The translations under genes were made by a program, and so were the position numbers. The notes below the pieces were generated by a model. The model was not told the DNA's origin and did no database searches. It worked only from the letters and a program-made list of their open reading frames with translations. A DNA stretch of 6,870 nt from positions 1 to 6,870 of the forward strand of contig JACIWY010000188.1 of assembly GCA_014360745.1 (NCBI GenBank), written 5' to 3'. Positions within the stretch are counted from its first letter, which is position 1, and every line of letters starts with the position of its first letter. Positions 1-6,812 of the stretch are shown one piece after another. This DNA is from Chloroflexota bacterium. GTDB lineage: Bacteria > Chloroflexota > Anaerolineae > UBA1429.

Positions 1-1
1 G

Positions 2-1930
2 TTCATCGCCGGTGTCCTGCTCACATTAACGGGCATCCGTCCGGAGGTGGGCTTTAACCTGGCCGTGCCCACCTTCTTTGCCCTCACCGTCGCGCATACC
101 TTTGCCCTGGGATACGAGCTGGCCCGGAGGGCCGAGCGCCGTGGCCCTCACGACAAGGGCGGAACGGCGATGGCGCGTTGGGCCGGGTTGGCGGCGGTGG
201 TGTTCGTCGCCGTCATGGGCAACCTGTCGGGCGCGTTACAGATGCTAGAACGCCTGGCCAGAGCGGGAGGGGCCGCGTTCGCCAATGCGACGGTAAGCGC
301 CCAGGACGTGGCCCGCCTTCCCCTTGGCCTGTGGCGCTGGGTCACAAGACAAGCCTCGCTGCCCCCCTTCGATTACTGGTATCGAGCGACGCGCGTGGTG
401 CCCTATACGATCAACGAGTTCCCCTTTTTCAGCTTTCTCTTTGCCGACCTGCACCCACACATGATCGCTATCCCCTTGACCCTCTTGGTAGTGGGGCTGT
501 GCCTGGCACTGATACTCGACCAACGCCAAGACCTGGCGCGTTTGGCGGCGCGCTACCTGCTCCTGGCCGTGGGCATCGGCGCCCTGGGGGTGACTAACAC
601 CTGGGACCTGCCGACCTACTGGGGCCTGGCGGCCTGCGCGTCGCTCTATCGCGGGCATCGCCTCGCCGGGCGGCGCGGCCTGTTGGCTGGCGGCCTCGGT
701 GTCCTTCTGCTCTCGCTGGGCTCGCTGCTGTTGTACGGCCCCTTTTACAAGCACTATCAAGCGCAGTATGTGGGCATCACCCTGGTGCCTCCGGTGGAAC
801 GCACAACGTTGGCGCCCTTTCTCGTCATTTGGGGCTTTTTCCTTTTTGTGGCTGTGGGAACGATCTTGTATGATCTGGCCTGCAGCGGACGATGGCGGCG
901 ATTGAGCCGCATGGCCGCCCGATGGGGCTGGGTTCGCTCTTGGCGTCGTCTACGGGGGCTGGTGGGCGCCAAAGCCTTGTGGGGGCCGCTGGGCGTGTTG
1001 TTTTTGGCCGGATCGCTAGGCGGGGCCGCGCTGCTGGCCCATCGGGGGGACCATGTCCTGGCTCTGTTGCTCCCCCTGTGGATCGGCGCCGGGGTATCGG
1101 CCCTGTGGGGCTTGGGCCGGCCGGCGCAATTCCTGCGGCGTTTGATGCTTTTCGTCGCTCTGGGTATTCTTGGCGGCGTCGAGATTATCTATATGAAGGA
1201 CTTTTTGGACGGCTCCGAATGGCGTCGCATGAACACCCTGTTCAAATTCTATATCCAGGCCTGGGTGCTCTTGGGCCTAAGCCTGGGCAGCACGATGCCG
1301 GGCTTGTGGCGGCATATCGGGCGCGGAGCGGGGGCGTTGCGCTTCATCTGGCGGGCAGGGCTGGCCGGGTTGCTAGCGGCCTCGCTGGTCTATACTGTCG
1401 CGGCCATTCCTGCGCGCGTCACGGAGCGCTTTCCCGGCGTCAACCCGCCGTTGGGCACGCTCGACGGAACCGCTTATATGTACACCGGCGTCTACTATTG
1501 GCCGGATGCGGAACATCCCATCGAGTTGTGGTACGATCGGCAAGCGTTGGAGTGGTTCTGGGAACACGTGCCGGGCACGCCGGTGCTCGCCGAGGCGGCG
1601 ATCGGCTTTTATCGCGAGGGCGGGCTGCGCATTTCCTCCTATACGGGGTTGCCCACGATCGTCGGCGCGCACGAACGCGAACAGCGCCCCTGGGATCAAG
1701 TGGGCCCGCGCGAGCGACATGCCGAGGCGATTTACGTCACTCAGGATGAAGCCGAGCTCTTGGCGTTGCTCGATCGCTATCGCGTGCGTTACATCTATAT
1801 AGGTCAGCTGGAACGTTATCTCTACGACGGGCCCGGCCTGGCCAAATTCGAGGAGTTGGCCCGGGCAGGCCGTCTGGAGCTGGTTTATCACAACGAAAAA
1901 ACCGCCGTGTATCGAACGGCGTGGAGATGA
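2..1930 (+). CDS. DUF2298 / Chlor_Arch_YYY family polytopic membrane protein, 5'-partial
   Basis: The frame is open from base 2, so the GTG at 47 is probably internal and the gene starts upstream of the window; 642 residues are visible. It aligns nearly gap-free at its left edge with residue 162 onward of the next gene, so about 160 N-terminal residues, including the YYYxG region, are missing. Shared landmarks are INEFPFFSF (410-436), DLHPH (446-460), NTWD (596-607), MNTLFKFYIQAW (1229-1264), LDGT near 1460 and a terminal YRVRYIYIGQLER segment. About 11-12 hydrophobic segments are followed by a soluble C-terminal domain of roughly 150 residues that probably faces outside. Family membership (DUF2298, TIGR03662-like) is well supported. 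The biochemical function is unknown; a GT-C-like role in surface glycan synthesis is inferred. It is the first visible gene of a probable operon, 22 bases ahead of its paralogue. Confidence 0.9.
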   Translation, partial: FIAGVLLTLTGIRPEVGFNLAVPTFFALTVAHTFALGYELARRAERRGPHDKGGTAMARWAGLAAVVFVAVMGNLSGALQMLERLARAGGAAFANATVSAQDVARLPLGLWRWVTRQASLPPFDYWYRATRVVPYTINEFPFFSFLFADLHPHMIAIPLTLLVVGLCLALILDQRQDLARLAARYLLLAVGIGALGVTNTWDLPTYWGLAACASLYRGHRLAGRRGLLAGGLGVLLLSLGSLLLYGPFYKHYQAQYVGITLVPPVERTTLAPFLVIWGFFLFVAVGTILYDLACSGRWRRLSRMAARWGWVRSWRRLRGLVGAKALWGPLGVLFLAGSLGGAALLAHRGDHVLALLLPLWIGAGVSALWGLGRPAQFLRRLMLFVALGILGGVEIIYMKDFLDGSEWRRMNTLFKFYIQAWVLLGLSLGSTMPGLWRHIGRGAGALRFIWRAGLAGLLAASLVYTVAAIPARVTERFPGVNPPLGTLDGTAYMYTGVYYWPDAEHPIELWYDRQALEWFWEHVPGTPVLAEAAIGFYREGGLRISSYTGLPTIVGAHEREQRPWDQVGPRERHAEAIYVTQDEAELLALLDRYRVRYIYIGQLERYLYDGPGLAKFEELARAGRLELVYHNEKTAVYRTAWR

Positions 1931-1931
1931 C

Positions 1932-1940
1932 GAGGAAGGA
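1932..1940 (+). promoter_or_regulatory. Purine-rich ribosome binding site for the second DUF2298 gene
   Basis: GAGGAAGGA lies between the stop of the first gene and the ATG at 1953, with a rather long 12-base spacer. A second short match, TGAGG at 1948-1952, touches the start codon. Either could serve. The position supports the ATG at 1953 and translation from a shared transcript. Confidence 0.5.
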
Positions 1941-1952
1941 CGCATACTGAGG

Positions 1953-4376
1953 ATGGCCGTTTTGGTTTGGTGGTTGGTCTTGCAGGCGACCGGCCTGCTG
2001 GCTTTGCCCATCACCCTCAAGCTATTGCGCTTTCTACCCGACCGCGGCGTAGGTTTGGCCCGACAGGTCGGGCTGCTATTAAGCGGCTACCTTTTTTGGC
2101 TGCTGGTTAGCCTGGGGGTGTTGCGCAATACGACACCCAACATTCTTTTGGTGTGGCTGCTCATCGGCGCCATCTCGGTTTATCTCTGGCTCCAAGAGGG
2201 GCAGGAGATGCTCGCCTCCCTGCGCCGTAACCGGCCGATTATTTGGGCCACCGAGTTGGTCTTTGCCCTCTCGCTGGTCGGTTTTGCGCTGTTTCGCGCC
2301 TATAACCCGGATATCGCCGCCACCGAAAAGCCGATGGAGTTTGGCTTTATCAACGCCATCCTGCGCAGCCGCGCCTTTCCGCCACGCGATCCCTGGTTGG
2401 CGGGATATTCGATCAGTTATTACTACCTGGGCTATGTGATCTCGGCCATGCTGACCCGCTTGTCAGGGCTGCCCAGCGACGTGACCTTTAATCTGGTAGG
2501 GGTAACGCTCTTTGCCTTGACGGCGAACGGCGCTTTTAGCCTGGTGAGCAACATGGTGCGTGCCACGGCCGAGCGGCGAGAGGCGATCAAGGCGTTCGGC
2601 GACAAGGTGGCCACTTGGCCCGGCATTCTCAGTGGCCTGCTCGGCGCGACCCTGGTGGCGCTCATCGGCAATTTGGAAGGCGTTTTTGAGCTGTTGCGCG
2701 CCCGTGGCCTGGGCTCCGAGGCGCTGTTTCGCTGGCTGGACATCAAGAACCTGGCAGTGACCCCACCCAGCGCCCATTGGTATCCCGATGACATGTGGTG
2801 GTGGTGGCGAGCCTCACGGGTCATTCACGACCGCGACCTCGCCGGGCAGTCGCTGGAGGTCATCGACGAATTCCCTTTTTTCTCCTTTCTGCTGGGCGAT
2901 AACCATCCTCATGTGCTGGCCCTGCCCGTGGTATTTCTGGCCCTGGCGTTGGCGTTGAATCTGCTGCTCTGGCAGGTGTCGCCTCGTTCCCCCAAGGCCA
3001 GGACAGAGCGGGCCGGCGATGAAAAGGCCAGGGGATGGTCAGGGCGTCTGTGGAAGGGGCTCCAGGAGCTATGGCCCGGCTCGCCCTGGGATTGGGCGCT
3101 TTGGGCGCTCTTGTTGGGTAGTTTCGGGTTTATGAACACCTGGGATTATCCCATCTACCTGGGCATCTTTGTGCTGGCCTACGCCATCTGGAATCAGGCG
3201 CGCCGGCCCATCGGCCTCGATTGGCTGGCCGATGTGCTCCTGACCGGCATCCTGCTGCTCGTGGCCGGGCTGGTGTTCTACCTTCCCTTCTACCTCGGCT
3301 TTCGCTCGCAGGCCGGGGGGCTGGGAATGGTGGGGCCGATCAAGACGCGCCTGCACCAATACCTGATTATGATGGGCATCCCCCTCTGGGGGGCGGCCAG
3401 CTTGGTGGTGGTTTCGGCGGCCGAGGGGCTGCGTAGGGAGCGCCGCGTTCCCTTCCCGGCCCAGCTCATCGCGGCGGCTACCGTTTTTTTGACGCTCTTT
3501 TCGGGGGCGCAGGGTTGGTGGACGGCCGCGCTGGCCTTCTTTTGGGCCGGAGCGGCGCTGGCTTTGTTGGTTTGGGGCACGGCACGGCGCGAAGAAGAAG
3601 GGCGCCCCTGGCTCCCGCCGAGCAGCGCCTTGGCCCTCTTGTCGGTTGTGGTCGGCTTGTTGCTCACCGGCAGCGTCGAATTCGTCTTTTTGCGCGACAC
3701 CTTTGGCACACGCATGAACACCGTGTTCAAGTTCTACTATCAAGCCTGGGTGCTGCTAGGCATAGCAGCAGCCTATGGCAGCTATCAGGTCGTCGAACGG
3801 TTGCGAACAGGCGGCTTGGGCGCCAGGGCCGGGCTGGCGCTTTGGTCGCTGGTCGGGGGCCTGTTGCTCGCCGCCGGGCTGAGTTATACCGTAGCCGCCA
3901 TCGCGGCCAAAACCGAAGGGTTCTCCACCTCGCCGACGTTGGACGGCACGCGCTACATCGCCCAATGGCGCCCCGACGATTATGCCGCCGTGCAGTGGTT
4001 GCGTGAGCACGCCCCTCTCGACGCGGTGATGCTCGAGGCGCCGGGGGGCTCTTATTCGGAGTATAACTGGGTGTCGGCCCATACCGGCATCCCCACCTTG
4101 TTGGGTTGGGGCGGCCATGAGCTACAATGGCGAGGCAATTACGATATCCCTGGGCAACGTGAGCCGGACATCCAACAAATCTACCAAAGCCCCGACGTCG
4201 AGGCGACCCGCCGCCTGCTCAAGAGCTATGGCATCGACTATGTCTATTTAGGGCGGCTTGAGCGGCAAAAATATGCCGTCAGCCCCGCCGTCGTACAAAA
4301 ATTCGATCGTCTCATGGAGCGCGTCTTTGAACAGGGCAGCGTGACGCTCTATGGGTTCACCTCTCCGGCCCAATAG
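1953..4376 (+). CDS. DUF2298 / Chlor_Arch_YYY family polytopic membrane protein, complete
   Basis: This 807-residue protein is within the family's usual 700-900. The start at 1953 gives a typical hydrophobic N terminus without a cleavable signal. In order it has an acidic EKPME segment (125-129) after the first helices, the diagnostic YYYLG (156-160), a WWWW run (282-285), VIDEFPFFSF (303-312) leading to GDNHPH (315-320), NTWDYP (395-400), RMNTVFKFYYQAW (587-599) and a soluble C-terminal domain ending near YGIDYVYLG (759-767). A basic, polar insert at about 345-375, probably a cytoplasmic loop, is mostly absent from the preceding paralogue. Around a dozen or more transmembrane segments are expected. 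The family has no established reaction. The layout (acidic pair in the first outer loop, many helices, C-terminal outer domain) resembles GT-C glycosyltransferases using lipid-phosphate sugars; that role is inference. It ends in TAG, with another in-frame TAG at 4389-4391. Confidence 0.95.
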   Translation: MAVLVWWLVLQATGLLALPITLKLLRFLPDRGVGLARQVGLLLSGYLFWLLVSLGVLRNTTPNILLVWLLIGAISVYLWLQEGQEMLASLRRNRPIIWATELVFALSLVGFALFRAYNPDIAATEKPMEFGFINAILRSRAFPPRDPWLAGYSISYYYLGYVISAMLTRLSGLPSDVTFNLVGVTLFALTANGAFSLVSNMVRATAERREAIKAFGDKVATWPGILSGLLGATLVALIGNLEGVFELLRARGLGSEALFRWLDIKNLAVTPPSAHWYPDDMWWWWRASRVIHDRDLAGQSLEVIDEFPFFSFLLGDNHPHVLALPVVFLALALALNLLLWQVSPRSPKARTERAGDEKARGWSGRLWKGLQELWPGSPWDWALWALLLGSFGFMNTWDYPIYLGIFVLAYAIWNQARRPIGLDWLADVLLTGILLLVAGLVFYLPFYLGFRSQAGGLGMVGPIKTRLHQYLIMMGIPLWGAASLVVVSAAEGLRRERRVPFPAQLIAAATVFLTLFSGAQGWWTAALAFFWAGAALALLVWGTARREEEGRPWLPPSSALALLSVVVGLLLTGSVEFVFLRDTFGTRMNTVFKFYYQAWVLLGIAAAYGSYQVVERLRTGGLGARAGLALWSLVGGLLLAAGLSYTVAAIAAKTEGFSTSPTLDGTRYIAQWRPDDYAAVQWLREHAPLDAVMLEAPGGSYSEYNWVSAHTGIPTLLGWGGHELQWRGNYDIPGQREPDIQQIYQSPDVEATRRLLKSYGIDYVYLGRLERQKYAVSPAVVQKFDRLMERVFEQGSVTLYGFTSPAQ

Positions 4377-4390
4377 ACAGAGATCTTGTA

Positions 4391-4397
4391 GAAAGGA
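4391..4397 (+). promoter_or_regulatory. Weak candidate ribosome binding site for the third gene
   Basis: GAAAGGA lies 16 bases upstream of the ATG at 4414, farther than usual, and only CAGG (4408-4411) is closer. The weak signal leaves open that this gene is translated by coupling to the upstream one, whose stop is 37 bases before the ATG. Confidence 0.25.
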
Positions 4398-4413
4398 TCG
4401 AGCGCGTCAGGTT

Positions 4414-6171
4414 ATGGAACAAACATGGCCAACGGACGAAAGGCAAGGGCAGACGACACGAGAGCTGAGCGTTCCTCTCTGGCTGACGAGAGAGAGGGCC
4501 CTCTACGGGTTGATGGTGGCCGTGGGCCTGGCGGTGCGGCTCGCCGCCCTCGGCCGCTGGCCGCTGTTGGAGGAAGAGGCCGAGACGGCGTTGGCGGCCT
4601 GGCGCACGCTCCAGGGTTCGACATGGCGGCCGGAATACTATTCGCCGCTACTATACGGCGCCAACCTTTTTTGCTTCGCCCTCCTGCAGGCCACGGATGC
4701 CGCGGTGCGCCTCTTGCCCGCCCTGGTAGGGGCGCTTCTACCGTTGAGCCTGTATGCCTTGCGAGAGAGAGTGGGGCGCCATGGGGCCCTGGCCGCGGCA
4801 GCTTTGTTGACCTTGGCGCCGACCTGGGTATTCTTTTCACGCACGGCGGCTACGCCGATCCTGGCCACCGGCAGCAGCTTGTTGCTTCTCGCCGCGGGGC
4901 TGCGCTACGTCGCGACCCGCGAGGAGCGATTTCTCACCCTGGGGGCGGTGGCGCTCGCGCTGGGCTTGGCCTCCGGTCCGGGCATCTATACCCTGCTCGT
5001 GGCTGCCACTCTCTTTGGAGGAGGGCAACTCCTGGCGGCGAGACGGGGCCAAAACAAGCTGGGGAGAACGGGCCAACCGCCGCTCTATACCGCGATCACG
5101 CGGCGCCATGGGCTCCTGCTAGTAGGCACCTTCCTGGCCATCGCCAGCGCGCTTGGCTTTAACCTGGGAGGCATAGGTGCCAGCGCCGACCTGGCCGGCT
5201 GGTGGGTCCGAGATCTGTTCTCAACGAGCGACCTACCGGCGACTGCCGTGCCGCGAATATTGGTGACCTACGAATCGCTGACCCTCGTCCTGGCGTTGAT
5301 CGGCGCCGTTCAGGGGCTGAGGCGCAAGGACGATTTGACCGCTTTTTTCGGCATCTGGTTGCTGGTTGCCCTGGCGACGAGCATCTTGGGCGGGCATCGC
5401 ACGCCCATGTGGAGCGTGGATGCACTGCTCCCGTTGGTATTGTTGGCAGCTCTCGGCGCCCAGACGTTGTGCCAAGAGCTCTCGATAGGCGCGACGCCTT
5501 ATGAATGGGCAGCCGTTGCGGTAGCCCTGGCGGTGTCTGCGTTCGGCTTTTTAAAGGTGGCCACCTATACGCACACCGGCCAAAGCGACGCCCTGACCTA
5601 CGCCCGCGTCGCCTGGGGGCTGCTCATCATCGCCTGGGCCGCCTATTGGTATTGGCGGGGCGTACAGCCGGCCCTGCTCGTGGCCACGATCGTCCTAGGT
5701 GCGGCCTTTGGGGTGCTCACCGTACGGGCCACGACGGCGGTGGCCTATCAGACGGCCCGCGATGCGCGCGAGCCCCTGGCGCAATGGCCCACATCGCAGC
5801 AGATGAGCGCTTTTCGCGAATGGATCATCACCTACTCCAGCCGCCGCGCCGGCGATCCGCACGCCCTCGATGTCGCCTATGTGGAGGATTTGGACCCCTG
5901 GATAGGTTGGTATCTGCGCGATTTTTGGACGGTGGAGGCGATACCGGGTTTGCCATTGGCGACGGGCCAAACCGCCCTGATCGCCCCGGCGCGCGAAGAA
6001 GACAAGCCGCCACCTGGATATGTAGGCCAGAGGTTCCGGCTGCGAGAAGGATGGGCTGCTCAGCGGCTTTCGCCACGGGAGCGCTTGCGCTGGCTCTTTT
6101 ACCGCGACCCCGTCGGCCACGAAATAGCGGAAGAGTTTGAGATATGGGTTCGGTTGTCCTCCGCCGAGTAG
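4414..6171 (+). CDS. Divergent Agl23-like / PMT-like (GT-C type) membrane protein
   Basis: I chose the ATG at 4414 (585 residues). The frame also opens at an ATG at 4351, but that start would overlap the previous gene by 26 bases and add a polar 21-residue leader that merely re-reads its end. The N-terminal half aligns with the next gene: first helix, an acidic EEEAE cluster (53-57) where that gene has DE, YYSPLLY (from 75) where it has YHGPLLY, and FSR (141-143) matching its RSR. About 12 hydrophobic segments follow. HRTPMW (328-333) precedes a hydrophobic LLPLVLLAALG stretch, and a soluble C-terminal domain carries PWIGWYLRDF (WYLRDF at 499-504). TIGR03663-type proteins typically carry a WYLR-like segment there. 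The family-invariant HGP is replaced and the RHD segment is absent, so activity or substrate may differ. Likely role: membrane glycosyltransferase or lipid-sugar handling protein of the same cassette; substrate unknown. Confidence 0.85.
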   Translation: MEQTWPTDERQGQTTRELSVPLWLTRERALYGLMVAVGLAVRLAALGRWPLLEEEAETALAAWRTLQGSTWRPEYYSPLLYGANLFCFALLQATDAAVRLLPALVGALLPLSLYALRERVGRHGALAAAALLTLAPTWVFFSRTAATPILATGSSLLLLAAGLRYVATREERFLTLGAVALALGLASGPGIYTLLVAATLFGGGQLLAARRGQNKLGRTGQPPLYTAITRRHGLLLVGTFLAIASALGFNLGGIGASADLAGWWVRDLFSTSDLPATAVPRILVTYESLTLVLALIGAVQGLRRKDDLTAFFGIWLLVALATSILGGHRTPMWSVDALLPLVLLAALGAQTLCQELSIGATPYEWAAVAVALAVSAFGFLKVATYTHTGQSDALTYARVAWGLLIIAWAAYWYWRGVQPALLVATIVLGAAFGVLTVRATTAVAYQTARDAREPLAQWPTSQQMSAFREWIITYSSRRAGDPHALDVAYVEDLDPWIGWYLRDFWTVEAIPGLPLATGQTALIAPAREEDKPPPGYVGQRFRLREGWAAQRLSPRERLRWLFYRDPVGHEIAEEFEIWVRLSSAE

Positions 6172-6212
6172 CCCTCATGTCCAGAGGATGCCAGAAAGCG
6201 TGAAAAGGTTAT

Positions 6213-6269
6213 TGGAACACAGATTTTCATAGACGGGGCGGATTTTCTCTCTCTTTAATCTGTGTTCTA
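6213..6269. repeat. Inverted repeat, possible RNA hairpin between genes
   Basis: GAACACAGATT (6215-6225) and AATCTGTGTTC (6257-6267) are perfect 11-bp reverse complements separated by 31 bases. As RNA, a G-U and a U-A pair extend the stem outward to 13. No U-run follows the right arm, so it is not a canonical intrinsic terminator. It could attenuate or end transcription from the third gene, protect an RNA end, or be a remnant of a dispersed intergenic repeat; the sequence alone does not decide. Confidence 0.6.
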
Positions 6270-6284
6270 TCCATCGCTATTTTC

Positions 6285-6291
6285 GAGGGAG
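6285..6291 (+). promoter_or_regulatory. Ribosome binding site for the Agl23-like gene
   Basis: GAGGGAG ends 5 bases before the ATG at 6297, the best-spaced Shine-Dalgarno match in the window, and fixes this start. Confidence 0.75.
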
Positions 6292-6296
6292 CTTTT

Positions 6297-6812
6297 ATGA
6301 AGGATCAAGTTATCGAACGAAGCGAGACCGGTTGGCTCGATCGGCCCATTTGGCCCCACACGCGCCTCACTTGGTTCGGCGTGCTCTATGCGGCGCTTGT
6401 TCTGTTCATCGTCCTGACGCGGTTATGGTCGCCCGGCACGCGGGCCTATAGCCACGATGAGAGCATCCACGCCTGGGAATCCTGGAAGCTGGCCACGGGA
6501 CAGGGGTACATCCACAATCCGGTCTATCATGGCCCCTTGCTCTATCACCTCACGGCGCTGGTCTTTGTCTTGCTGGGCCATAACGACGTGACGGCGCGCC
6601 TGGCGGCTACCTTGATGGGCATCGGTATCACCATCGCGCCCTTTTTCTTGCAACGCTGGCTGGGCAAGCGCGGGGTGTTGGCGGTGACGCTGCTCATGGC
6701 CGTGTCGCCGGTCTTGATGCATCGTTCGCGCTTTATCCGCCACGATCAAGGCGCCGTATTGGCCAATATGATCCTGTTCATCGCCCTGCTCAACTACCTG
6801 GAGCGCCCCTAG
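6297..6812 (+). CDS. Agl23-like (TIGR03663) membrane protein, interrupted by an in-frame TAG after 171 codons
   Basis: The N terminus has a ~25-residue cytoplasmic lead, a first helix (about 25-43), then the family's hallmark residues: DE at 54-55 in the first outer loop, HGP at 78-80, and RSRFIRHD (143-150) after three or four more helices. These match the DE, HGP and invariant arginines described for TIGR03663 (named for the archaeal flippase-associated protein Agl23), which resembles dolichyl-phosphate-mannose protein mannosyltransferases at its N terminus. Members are several hundred residues long, so 171 is about a third. The TAG at 6810-6812 is followed by in-frame family-like sequence, so this is a nonsense mutation, a sequencing or assembly error, or a recoded stop. 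If full-length, it would be the canonical partner of the DUF2298 proteins in lipid-linked sugar handling at the outer face of the membrane (inferred). Confidence 0.85.
   Translation: MKDQVIERSETGWLDRPIWPHTRLTWFGVLYAALVLFIVLTRLWSPGTRAYSHDESIHAWESWKLATGQGYIHNPVYHGPLLYHLTALVFVLLGHNDVTARLAATLMGIGITIAPFFLQRWLGKRGVLAVTLLMAVSPVLMHRSRFIRHDQGAVLANMILFIALLNYLERP

Larger units (their letters stand above)
6172..6296. other. AT-rich intergenic region separating the third and fourth genes
   Basis: These 125 bases are the longest non-coding stretch and are visibly richer in A and T than the flanking genes. They hold an inverted repeat (6213-6269), a small GATTTTC direct repeat (6222-6228 and 6241-6247) and a ribosome binding site at the right end. 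No convincing -35/-10 pair was found, though the gap and the strong binding site suggest the fourth gene may have its own promoter. Confidence 0.6.

Noticed and set aside
892..1749. Overlapping + strand frame of 285 codons inside the first gene
   Set aside because: Ala/Gly/Arg-rich shadow frame; the frame carrying the DUF2298 motifs fully explains this DNA.
1373..2020. Antisense open frame of 215 codons on the - strand across the first/second gene junction
   Set aside because: It is a shadow of GC-rich coding sequence: it covers strongly family-conserved + strand residues, its product is low-complexity and basic/polar, and no binding site or family motif is evident.
3069..3743. Antisense open frame of 224 codons within the second DUF2298 gene
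   Set aside because: Rich in Q, R, P, G and E as expected from reading hydrophobic codons backwards; no recognisable domain.
4351..4413. Upstream ATG start giving a 606-residue third protein
   Set aside because: It would overlap the previous gene by 26 bases and add a polar leader with no family similarity; the ATG at 4414 directly precedes the expected N-terminal region.
6268..6284. Intrinsic terminator after the inverted repeat
   Set aside because: No run of T follows the right arm and the stem is AT-rich with a large loop, so it does not fit the standard form.
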